From: Nitrospirota bacterium
Lineage (GTDB): Bacteria; Nitrospirota; Thermodesulfovibrionia; Thermodesulfovibrionales; JdFR-85
DNA length: 64,000 bases
Assembly: GCA_035873375.1 (NCBI GenBank)
Contig: JAYWMQ010000006.1
Span: forward strand, 1-64,000
Reading direction: 5' to 3'
Shown here: one piece after another, positions 35,635 to 42,639 of the stretch
Layout of the letters: every line of letters begins with the position of its first letter
Position numbering within the stretch: the stretch's first letter is position 1
Notes under the pieces: model-generated
Told to the model about the DNA's origin: nothing
Databases searched by the model: none
What the model saw: the letters and a program-made list of their open reading frames with translations, nothing else
Translations under genes and position numbers: made by a program

Positions 35635-36051
35635 ATGAAAATAAATATCTTATATGTCAAAAATAACATCAGTCGATTTCATAAAACAACAAATCTTCTT
35701 GCAAACCAAGTAAAAGGGTCACCTTGTCTGAATACCCTTCCGATTATAGTCGGCAAAGGTCAAGAGTTAGTAATGCTATGCGAAGGGAGTAATCGTGGAG
35801 ACACGGAGTATATCACACCATATGTTGTTAATGGTGCCTTCTCGTTAGAATTGTGCTTGAAATTATTAGTATATTACGAGACAAAAAAATGGCGCAGGGG
35901 GCACAATCTTAAAGACCTATACGAAAAAATTAGCGAAGATTCAAAGTTTTTTTGTCCCTATCGATTCTTAAGGTGTCTGATATTATACAGGTACTTATCA
36001 GTCATCATATCATTATCCAAAATTAACTCTACCCATTTGCTCATGCTATAA
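35635..36051 (+). pseudogene. decayed HEPN-like gene
   Basis: The frame reads like a HEPN-type protein for about 105 residues: LLANQVKGSPCLNTLPIIVG, then NGAFSLELCLKLLVYYETKK, where helix residues and the R-x4-6-H element RRGHNLKDLYEKIS are typical. After that, the frame continues into AT-rich sequence (RFLRCLILYRYLSVIISLS) that contains the promoter of the next hicBA pair, so the C-terminus is missing. A ribosome binding site is not obvious. It may be a truncated relic or a short functional HEPN protein. Confidence 0.55.
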
Positions 36052-36052
36052 T
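36023..36052 (+). promoter_or_regulatory. sigma-70-type promoter of second hicBA pair
   Basis: An exact TATAAT (36047-36052) preceded by TGc gives an extended -10; TTAACT (36023-36028) is a plausible -35 at an 18-base spacing. It lies about 28 bases upstream of hicB. Confidence 0.65.
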
Positions 36053-36079
36053 AGACTAAAATGGTTTGGAGGTATAAAT

Positions 36080-36295
36080 ATGCACAATGAATTTACTGCA
36101 ATAATTGAAAAAGATGGAGATTGGTACATTGCATATTGTCCTGAAATACCAGGAGCCAATGGTCAGGGCAAGACAAAAGAAGAATGTCTTAAGAGCTTGT
36201 CAGAAGCCATTAAATTGATTTTAGAGGATAGAAGGCAGAATGGTATGCGAGGAATTCCACAGGATGCAATATCTGAAGTTGTAGCAGTTGAATGA
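36080..36295 (+). CDS. hicB: HicB-family antitoxin (second pair)
   Basis: The 71-residue protein reads MHNEFTAIIEKDGDWYIAYC, then PEIPGANGQGKTKEECLKSLSEAIKLILEDR. This is a partial RNase H-like HicB domain from a different subgroup than the first pair (about a third identical by eye). GGAGG lies 8 bases upstream. The stop overlaps the hicA start by 4 bases. Confidence 0.87.
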   Translation: MHNEFTAIIEKDGDWYIAYCPEIPGANGQGKTKEECLKSLSEAIKLILEDRRQNGMRGIPQDAISEVVAVE

Positions 36296-36480
36296 AAAGA
36301 AGCGAGCTATTACGACATCTTCGCAAACACGGCTGTTACCTCAAACGAGAGGGTTCATCTCACTCTCTATGGTGTAATCCTTTAACAGGTCATGTCGAAA
36401 CCATACCTCGCCATACGGAGATTTCTAATAAGTTAGCTCGGAAAATCTGTAAGGCATTATCAATAAAAGAGATTGGATAA
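36292..36480 (+). CDS. hicA: HicA-family toxin (second pair)
   Basis: The 62-residue protein reads MKRSELLRHLRKHGCYLKRE, with the catalytic His in EGSSHSLWCNPLTG and the C-terminal IPRHTEISNKLARKICKAL. It belongs to the HicA mRNA interferase family. The ATGA overlap with hicB gives coupling. Two different hicBA pairs within 1.6 kb suggest repeated acquisition rather than duplication. Confidence 0.88.
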   Translation: MKRSELLRHLRKHGCYLKREGSSHSLWCNPLTGHVETIPRHTEISNKLARKICKALSIKEIG

Positions 36481-37204
36481 TCGGGTAGCTGGATTTTTTC
36501 TCTTCTGGTCCCCACTGTACCCCTGCAATATCAACCACTTAATTCAGTTAAAAACTCTGTGTGCCGGTTTTTAATCATGGCTCCGGATTCAACAAACTCA
36601 TGAGCGAGAGAGCTTAAGCACAAGAACAGGGGCAAAAGCACCTTTTAGGCACTTGTATTTGCAAGCCTTCAGCTGTTGGTGCGGATACACGCGTAGCATA
36701 TGTGAGGAGGCCTATAGACCGTCCTTATTTATTTGGAAATATTGAAAAATGCCCGGTCAGGGCAATTCAGATTACAGATTCCACATGCCATACTTTAAGT
36801 GTCGGAATTCTTTACTTTAAAAAAACTTCTTACACAATAGGAAGCGATTCCTGTCTATTGAAAGGGTTTGATTAAATTTCCTTTAAAATTAATTGGTTAT
36901 GCCCATTAGATCGCTCTAATCCTTCTTGTGTTTACCATTACTTGGCAGGAATACTGTCGGACTTTCTTGCACTAAAAGCAAACAATCATATCTCGGCAAA
37001 AGGCCACAATACTGTTATTTCCCTTTGAATTCAATAGGTTACAGGGATACTGCCAAGGCTGGCACATCTCTTGCACTAAACTATAATTAAATAATAAAAT
37101 TATGGTAATTCAATTGCTTTAAATTGAAAAAAATAAATAAGGAGGCTAAAATGTTAGGAAATCTCTTTGTAAGAGAAAATTTAGAAAGAAAGGAGGAGGA
37201 GAAA
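36481..37204. other. long leader region upstream of PEP-CTERM gene
   Basis: No gene is seen in the first 640 bases. The stretch contains a dyad near 36837-36859 (ATAGGAAGCGATTCCTGTCTAT), a degenerate promoter-like duplicate near 36944-36976, the sigma-54 promoter at 37060-37075 and, from 37124 on, an in-frame extension of the PEP-CTERM frame. A start at 37151 (ATG, with AAGGAGG before it) is also possible. Confidence 0.6.
37060..37075 (+). promoter_or_regulatory. sigma-54 (-24/-12) promoter
   Basis: TGGCAC (37060-37065), five bases (atctc), TTGCA (37071-37075). The GG and GC pairs are separated by exactly ten bases, the canonical spacing. Transcription should start about 12 bases downstream (near 37086), about 120 bases before the ATG. 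PEP-CTERM genes are often controlled by sigma-54 with a PrsR-type activator. Confidence 0.85.
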
Positions 37205-37831
37205 ATGAAAATAGTGAAACCGATGTTAACGTTTGTGTTTGCATTAGTAGTAAGTCTTGTAATGGTTGGTAACGCAACCGCTTTCTTCATTGATTTTGAA
37301 GATGGAGTCAACGGAGCGCCTGTAACCGACATTCCCGGCATCAGTTTTTTAGATTACAATGGGTATGCCTCTCTCTATTTAGATTGCTCTACCGGTAGCT
37401 ATAACTGTTCAGATATGAACGGCAGTTATAGTTATGGCGGTTACTACATTTATGATAATGTTGGCTTATGGGCTGGCCCAAATGCTGATGCACAGGGCGT
37501 AATAGTCGATTTTACGTCGAATGATGGAACCTGGTTTTCAACCGGCTATAGCGCTAATAGTAACTTCTATGTGGTGGCATACTTAACCGATGGGAGCACT
37601 GTAACTGCTTCTGGTGGAAAAAATTACGGAGTTGGAATGGACTTTCTGAGCGTTGCCGCTTCTGCGGGCACCTATATCGATTATGTAGTCCTGCATGATA
37701 CCGGTAACTACTGGGTTGTTGATAACATGAGTGGCGATGCATCCGGAGTTAATGTGCCCGAACCAGGCACTTTGCTCCTCATAGGCTCAGGCCTGATCGG
37801 ACTTGCGTTTGCTAGAAGAAAGATGATATAA
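37205..37831 (+). CDS. PEP-CTERM sorting-domain protein
   Basis: The 208-residue protein has a signal peptide (MKIVKPMLTFVFALVVSLVM, cleavage near NATA), a Gly/Tyr/Asp/Ser-rich secreted region (GSYSYGGYYIYDNVG), and the PEP-CTERM sorting tag: VPEPGT, a membrane helix LLLIGSGLIGLAFA and a basic end RRK. An exosortase cleaves this tag. No exosortase is in the window. The ATG at 37205 follows AGGAGGAGG and opens a good signal peptide; the longer in-frame start at 37151 would add an 18-residue charged leader. Secreted matrix protein is the likely role. Confidence 0.92.
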   Translation: MKIVKPMLTFVFALVVSLVMVGNATAFFIDFEDGVNGAPVTDIPGISFLDYNGYASLYLDCSTGSYNCSDMNGSYSYGGYYIYDNVGLWAGPNADAQGVIVDFTSNDGTWFSTGYSANSNFYVVAYLTDGSTVTASGGKNYGVGMDFLSVAASAGTYIDYVVLHDTGNYWVVDNMSGDASGVNVPEPGTLLLIGSGLIGLAFARRKMI

Positions 37832-38230
37832 GAGTCAAATATGTAATGCCTCAAAATGCCCATTCGGATGTGTTCGGATGGGCATTTTTTTATGGGCCAT
37901 TAAATTTTAGATCTTACGAGTGATAGAGTACTACTTAAGTTGTTGCAACGTCTACTATCGCACGTGCAATTGCACAAGGCGAGGCATTAAATTCCGAGAA
38001 AATTTGAAAACATTGAAAGCTATTTATGGATCACTTTGTTATCCAGGACACAAACCGAAAACTTTTGACATTTTAAATGTATGAAAAAAATCTGGAACAT
38101 GCTATAGCGGAAAATGTTAACATATAAAGTACGTCTTAAAGAGTTACCGGAGAGGAATACGGTAAAAAGCCGCTGTTCCCCATAGTTCAGGTGCAAGTTT
38201 AAGAAAAAAAATCTTTAAAGGAGTTTCAAT
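37832..38230. other. 399-base gap before the SET gene
   Basis: The first 60 bases hold the terminator above. The rest is AT-rich with two palindromes (GTTGCAAC near 37941 and GTGCAATTGCAC at 37964-37975), possibly operator sites. The SET-gene ribosome binding site AAAGGAG is at 38217-38223. No gene is seen. Confidence 0.5.
37853..37891 (+). terminator. rho-independent terminator of the PEP-CTERM gene
   Basis: AAATGCCCAT (37854-37863) pairs with ATGGGCATTT (about 37878-37887), then a T-run to 37891. It lies 22 bases after the stop codon. Confidence 0.85.
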
Positions 38231-38707
38231 ATGGACGATGGATTTGAATTAAGAGTATCTGATAGAAAAGGGGAAGGCATTTTTGCGACGAGATCATTTA
38301 AGGCCGGTGAAACCGTGATGATCGGAGTAATTGAAAAAAGACTGAAGGAGAATCACTCTCATGCCTCACAGATTGGTGAGGATGAATATGTCTTTCATGC
38401 TGGATCAATAAGCAAGGTCAATCATTCGTGCGACCCTAATTGTGGTATCAAAATCAATGAAACCGGTGCCCATGATTTTGCAGCCATAAGGGAAATTATT
38501 GCTGATGAGGAGATAACCTTTGATTATGCCATGAGAAATTATGGAGTTGATTATTTCCCGAAAGAGTGCATGTGCGGCTCTGAAATATGTCGTGGCAGAG
38601 TTACCGGCTGGAAGGATTTGCCGGAGGCGAGGAAGAAAAGATACGAAGGCTTTGTTGCTCCTTACCTTCTTGAAATGGATGCCAGGTATTGTGCGGAGCA
38701 AACATAG
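38231..38707 (+). CDS. SET-domain protein-lysine methyltransferase-like protein
   Basis: The 158-residue protein shows the SET fold. The N-terminal part is RVSDRKGEGIFATRSFKAGE, the SAM-pocket motif is VNHSCDPNCG (NHS plus two Cys), and the catalytic Tyr lies in EEITFDYAM. A post-SET-like cluster CMCGSEICRG gives CxCx4C. Together with the Cys in the NHSCDPNC motif it can bind zinc, as in eukaryotic lysine methyltransferases. Bacterial SET proteins are known but uncommon; the substrate is unknown. It is a single-gene unit between the PEP-CTERM gene and coaE. Confidence 0.86.
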   Translation: MDDGFELRVSDRKGEGIFATRSFKAGETVMIGVIEKRLKENHSHASQIGEDEYVFHAGSISKVNHSCDPNCGIKINETGAHDFAAIREIIADEEITFDYAMRNYGVDYFPKECMCGSEICRGRVTGWKDLPEARKKRYEGFVAPYLLEMDARYCAEQT

Positions 38708-38718
38708 TGCGAAACTAA

Positions 38719-38820
38719 TGGTTTGGCTGCAGGTTCCTTCCTCTGTACACGACGCGTATGGAGGAGCCGTACCTTGAGCGTCTGTATGGCGAAGAATACC
38801 GCCAAAATAAGCACTCCAAA
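38719..38820 (+). pseudogene. isoprenylcysteine methyltransferase (ICMT-like) C-terminal relic
   Basis: In the same frame as coaE, just upstream, the sequence reads WFGCRFLPLYTTRMEEPYLE then RLYGEEYRQ. The (E)EPxLxRxxGEEYRxY pattern is typical of the C-terminus of ICMT/PEMT-type membrane methyltransferases, after which a VPRFIP-like end is expected. Here the frame starts after a stop codon and loses similarity after YRQ, so only a fragment of about 30 residues remains. The frame runs into coaE, so automatic callers may fuse it to the kinase. Confidence 0.5.
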
Positions 38821-38856
38821 GTATCCTGGGATACAGAAAAAATAAGGGAGAATAAG

Positions 38857-39441
38857 ATGCTTGTGGGCCTTACCGGTTGTTTTGGATGCGGAAAGTCCAC
38901 TGTGCTTAAGTTATTTGAAGAACTCGGCGCTACTGTTCTAAGCGCTGATTCAATCGTTCATGACCTGTTAAAGCGCTCAGAAGTCAGGAATTCCATAGTG
39001 GAGATGTTTGGCCCGGATATCCTCGTAAAGGGGGAGATTGTCAGAAAAAAACTCTCTGAAAAGGTCTTCTCTGATGAAACCAAAAGAAAGAAACTGGAAA
39101 AACTGCTCCATCCCCTTGTTCTTGAAACAATAGAGCAAAATTATAAGAAGGCCGCAAATCTGACCAGTAACACGGAAATCATTATGGTTGTGGAGATCCC
39201 CCTGCTTTTTGAGACCGGATTTGATAAAGGGGTGGATGCGGTGGTTGTTGTCAGGGCTGAAGCGGATGTTGTCCGCGAGCGATTAAGGAGAAAGGGTTTT
39301 TCTGATGAAGAGATAAGGGTGCGGGCTGCTGCTCAGTTACCGGTTGATGAAAAGGCCTCCAGGGCGGACTATGTTATAGACAATACAGGTTCCCTCGATG
39401 ACACGGAGAGGCAGGTCAGGAGAGTATGGGAAGACTTTTGA
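38857..39441 (+). CDS. coaE: dephospho-CoA kinase
   Basis: The 194-residue kinase has Walker A GLTGCFGCGKST at the N-terminus, LGATVLSADSIVHDLL with the catalytic Asp, VVEIPLLFETGFDKGVDAVVVV and the lid residues RLRRKGFSDEEI. It makes CoA from dephospho-CoA. The start at ATG 38857, behind AGGGAG, gives the usual length; the longer frame begins in the ICMT relic. It is followed by the convergent lytic transglycosylase (17-base gap). Confidence 0.95.
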   Translation: MLVGLTGCFGCGKSTVLKLFEELGATVLSADSIVHDLLKRSEVRNSIVEMFGPDILVKGEIVRKKLSEKVFSDETKRKKLEKLLHPLVLETIEQNYKKAANLTSNTEIIMVVEIPLLFETGFDKGVDAVVVVRAEADVVRERLRRKGFSDEEIRVRAAAQLPVDEKASRADYVIDNTGSLDDTERQVRRVWEDF

Positions 39442-39457
39442 GAACTCAGCAAGAAGT

Positions 39458-41506
39458 CTAATTGCCAGACGCTGTTTTATCTCTTATTTTCTTCTGTCCG
39501 TAGATATCAAGATACTTAAAATATGAACGCAGTACCTTTTTTACATAGAGTCGAGTTTCTTTATAGGGGATGTCCTCAATGAACTCGTCGAGTTCATTGT
39601 ACTGATTGGCCTCAAGCCATCTCCTGACAGCACTCTCTCCTGCGTTATAGGCTGCCACAGCCATTGGGACAGACCCGAACTCGCTAATCAACTGCCCGAG
39701 ATAGTAACTGCCCAGGGTTATATTTAAATCGGGTCTCATAATTTCATTGTCAGAAAGCACCCCCGTCCCATAGCCGAGTGATTTTGCCATTCGTTGCGCG
39801 GTAAATGGCATGAGCTGCATCAGACCCAGCGCCCCGGACCTTGAGATTGCCTTTCTGTTAAACCTGCTCTCCTCCCGCATCACTGAGAAGATAACAAGGG
39901 GGTCTATATTATAATCAGCCGATATTCTGTCAACAATATCACTGTATACGGCAGGGTAAAGGAGCACGGAAGTCCCGGGATATCTCTTCAGTTTACTTGC
40001 GCAGCGGAAAGATTCATTAAATGCCTCCAGGGACTGGAGATACCTGCATATCTTCAATCTGTCATAGTCACCCTCCGGCTTGTAGCTGTAAATCTCCTTT
40101 ATTGCATAATCCTGCAGGCCAACACTGTTGAGGAAGCCGGCCCGTTTAAAGGTTAGTGAAAGGTTATCCGGGAAATTTACAGATTCAGGAGTTTTAGCCC
40201 TCGACAGGCTATCTGTTCCAGCATCGAAGCTCGTAACCTCTTTTTTTAATGAATTCCGGAGCTCAACTCTCCCGGATGTCAGGCTGATACCGCCAGACCT
40301 CATCCGCCCCAGAAATGCATAAAAAGAGTCACCCTCTATACTACTATAAAGTCCTTTTGCATTTTGTCCGAGACTTTCAAGTGATCTTGCCTGCCAGTAA
40401 AGATATCCAGGGTTTCTGTGCTGGCTGTAGAGGTCTCTGAAATTATATGATGCACTGAGGAAATCCCCCATTAAATATTCCGTCCATGCAATATGCCAGA
40501 GTGCTTCCTTCTCGCAGGGATAGCTTCTGTAGGCCATCCTGAATATCTGCAGAGCCTCATCAAACTCCATATCGCGTCTCTTCTGTATCCCTTTAAGCAG
40601 AAAGAGAGTACAGGTCTCTTTGGTCTTTTTATCCCTTGCCAGATCGAGCATCTTCTCAAAGAGATCATAATCACCTGCCCTGTAATAAGATATTGCCGCC
40701 TTCTGGACGTTGTCGGCTTTTTGATAATAGAGGGCTGCCAAGCTATAATTCTTCATACGAAAATATGTATCGGCAAGGGAGGTATAAAGTGGTTTTCTGT
40801 CACTGCCGGCCAGCTTGTTCAATCTCGTCAGGAGCAGGGTTTCTGACTCTTTCAGTCTGAGAAATCTGCGGAGGTTTTTGCTCATCAGGATGATTTCTTC
40901 TGTAGAGAGGTCATCAGGAGAGACCTCATCCTTAAGCTCTGTATAGTATCTATCAGCCTTGACGTATAAGGATTTAAGGATAACTCCGGCCTCTCCCTCC
41001 ATTCCTGCCCTCTCTAATGTTCTTGCATAGAGATACCGGGCTTCCGGGTCAGAAGGAAAGTCCCTAAGGTAATCCTTGATCTCCTTCAGGGTAATTGAAT
41101 AGAAGGAAGCATCTTTTTCAAAGCACCCGTCTATCTCCGGCCATATATCCTGTTCGTCAAGGATTGCATAGAGGACTTTAATCTTCAACAGCCGTATATC
41201 TTTAGATAGGTATGTATCCTGATAGAGAGAGAGAAATTTATCTATATCAGCAAGGCTATGATAATAATCCCCTTCAGTATAGGCATCCATGGCACCGAGA
41301 AAAAGGAGATAATCACTGAAAAGGTGGGCTTTTCCGGAATCGAGGACTAAACGTGTTATTACTTCATTATATATTCCTGTCTCAACAGGACTATTCAGTG
41401 CCCTGTCCACTGTCCCGGCAGAAGAGGTATTTGTGTAATCACTAAAAGCCGGGAATACGATAAGAGCGAATGAAATAAACAAAAAATGTCTAAATATCTT
41501 TTTCAT
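39458..41506 (-). CDS. slt: soluble lytic murein transglycosylase
   Basis: The 682-residue protein has a signal peptide (FLFISFALIVFPAFS), a long helical superstructure with TPR-like repeats (about residues 35-520; EALWHIAWTEYLMGDFLSAS and similar), and a C-terminal SLT domain. The catalytic Glu lies in FSVMREESRFN, followed by SRSGALGLMQLMPFTA and AVAAYNAGE. It cleaves peptidoglycan glycan strands with anhydro-muramic ends. The helical domain is longer and more divergent than in Slt70. Confidence 0.93.
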   Translation of the reverse strand: MKKIFRHFLFISFALIVFPAFSDYTNTSSAGTVDRALNSPVETGIYNEVITRLVLDSGKAHLFSDYLLFLGAMDAYTEGDYYHSLADIDKFLSLYQDTYLSKDIRLLKIKVLYAILDEQDIWPEIDGCFEKDASFYSITLKEIKDYLRDFPSDPEARYLYARTLERAGMEGEAGVILKSLYVKADRYYTELKDEVSPDDLSTEEIILMSKNLRRFLRLKESETLLLTRLNKLAGSDRKPLYTSLADTYFRMKNYSLAALYYQKADNVQKAAISYYRAGDYDLFEKMLDLARDKKTKETCTLFLLKGIQKRRDMEFDEALQIFRMAYRSYPCEKEALWHIAWTEYLMGDFLSASYNFRDLYSQHRNPGYLYWQARSLESLGQNAKGLYSSIEGDSFYAFLGRMRSGGISLTSGRVELRNSLKKEVTSFDAGTDSLSRAKTPESVNFPDNLSLTFKRAGFLNSVGLQDYAIKEIYSYKPEGDYDRLKICRYLQSLEAFNESFRCASKLKRYPGTSVLLYPAVYSDIVDRISADYNIDPLVIFSVMREESRFNRKAISRSGALGLMQLMPFTAQRMAKSLGYGTGVLSDNEIMRPDLNITLGSYYLGQLISEFGSVPMAVAAYNAGESAVRRWLEANQYNELDEFIEDIPYKETRLYVKKVLRSYFKYLDIYGQKKIRDKTASGN

Positions 41507-41523
41507 ATGACGATCTGCGTTTT

Positions 41524-42474
41524 TTATTTTGACCAGTCATATCTCCGTCTCTTTCTGTGGTGTACATATTTGTCTGCAGACAGTGCTGCCACGCAGCCGT
41601 TTGCCGCAGCTACAACAACCTGCCTGACCTCAACACAGGTGACATCGCCTGCTGCAAAAACCCCCGGCTGATTTGTCTCCATCATCCTGTTTGTTATTAT
41701 GCATTCTTCATCGCTAATATCAACGGAAAAATTGAGAAAATCAACCACAGGCTTGTTTCCGTGAAGATAAACAAAGACCCCATCCATAGGTAATATCTCC
41801 TCTTTGTCGGTGTTTCTGTCCTTCAGCTTTATCCTTTCAACTACCTCGCCTCCTTCAATAGATAAAACAACATGACCTGTGAGTAATTTCAGATTGTCAA
41901 TTTTAGACAGGTGATGTTCGCCTGAAATTTTGAGTGACTTTGATGGAGCTATCAGATATACAGTCTCAGCAAAACGCGTAAGCAGTTCGGCTTCCTTTAC
42001 AGCTTCCTCAGAGTCTCCAATAACACAGACAGTCTTACCCCTGAAAAACGCAGCGTCACATATTGCACAGTAGCTTACACCTTTCCCGAGGAACTCCTTC
42101 TCTCCCTTGACTGTAGGTTTCCTGCCCATAGCACCGGTCGCTAAAATAACGGCCTTTCCCTGAAAAGTCCTCTCTATTGTATAGATTTCTTTTATCTCTT
42201 TATCCAGACTTACACCTATGACTTGTACCTCAAGGTATTCTGCCCCGAACCGTATCGCCTGTTCCCGGAATATATCGAGAAGTTCCTTCCCGGAGATGGG
42301 CTCTGTCAAGCCGGGATAGTTCTCTACCTTATCTGCAATTGCAAGGGCTCCTGCTGTAGAGGATTTGTCAAGAATGGCTGTTTTGAGATGGGCCCTTGCA
42401 GCATACTGGGCTGCTGTAAGACCTGCGGGACCACCTCCGATAATCAGAACGTCATATATTTCGTCTTCACCCAT
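41524..42474 (-). CDS. thioredoxin reductase-like flavoprotein
   Basis: About 316 residues. FAD-binding GGGPAGLTAAQYAAR (near residues 14-28), the redox-active Cys pair in YCAICDAAFF, NAD(P)-binding VCVIGDSEEAVKEA and the C-terminal FAAGDVTCVEVRQVVVAAANG match low-molecular-weight thioredoxin reductases. The active-site CAIC differs from CATC but is still CxxC. The Met at 42474 follows GGAGG; a longer frame upstream is unlikely to be used. No thioredoxin gene is adjacent, so the partner is unknown, and other members of this fold (e.g. AhpF-like) remain possible. Confidence 0.88.
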   Translation of the reverse strand: MGEDEIYDVLIIGGGPAGLTAAQYAARAHLKTAILDKSSTAGALAIADKVENYPGLTEPISGKELLDIFREQAIRFGAEYLEVQVIGVSLDKEIKEIYTIERTFQGKAVILATGAMGRKPTVKGEKEFLGKGVSYCAICDAAFFRGKTVCVIGDSEEAVKEAELLTRFAETVYLIAPSKSLKISGEHHLSKIDNLKLLTGHVVLSIEGGEVVERIKLKDRNTDKEEILPMDGVFVYLHGNKPVVDFLNFSVDISDEECIITNRMMETNQPGVFAAGDVTCVEVRQVVVAAANGCVAALSADKYVHHRKRRRYDWSK

Positions 42475-42639
42475 CAGTAAAACACCTCCATTGCAAATTA
42501 TCAACTCCTGATAAATCAATTTTATCATAATCTGCAAGGTTTTTATTATATTCTTTCAAGCTTCCGGCATTCTTGTGATATAATTAACAAGTTCATAATG
42601 TCTGAAATAAAGTTTGAATAATAACCCGGTAAATAATCC

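Noticed and set aside
36620-36720. Cyclic di-GMP (GEMM) riboswitch upstream of the PEP-CTERM gene
   Set aside because: GGGCAAA and TTTGCAAGCC fragments are present, but the intervening GAAA-tetraloop hairpin and spacing of the known motif are missing.
36944-36976. Second sigma-54 promoter
   Set aside because: The TTGCA part is present, but the only GG is two bases too close and there is no TGGCAC, so it is probably a decayed copy.
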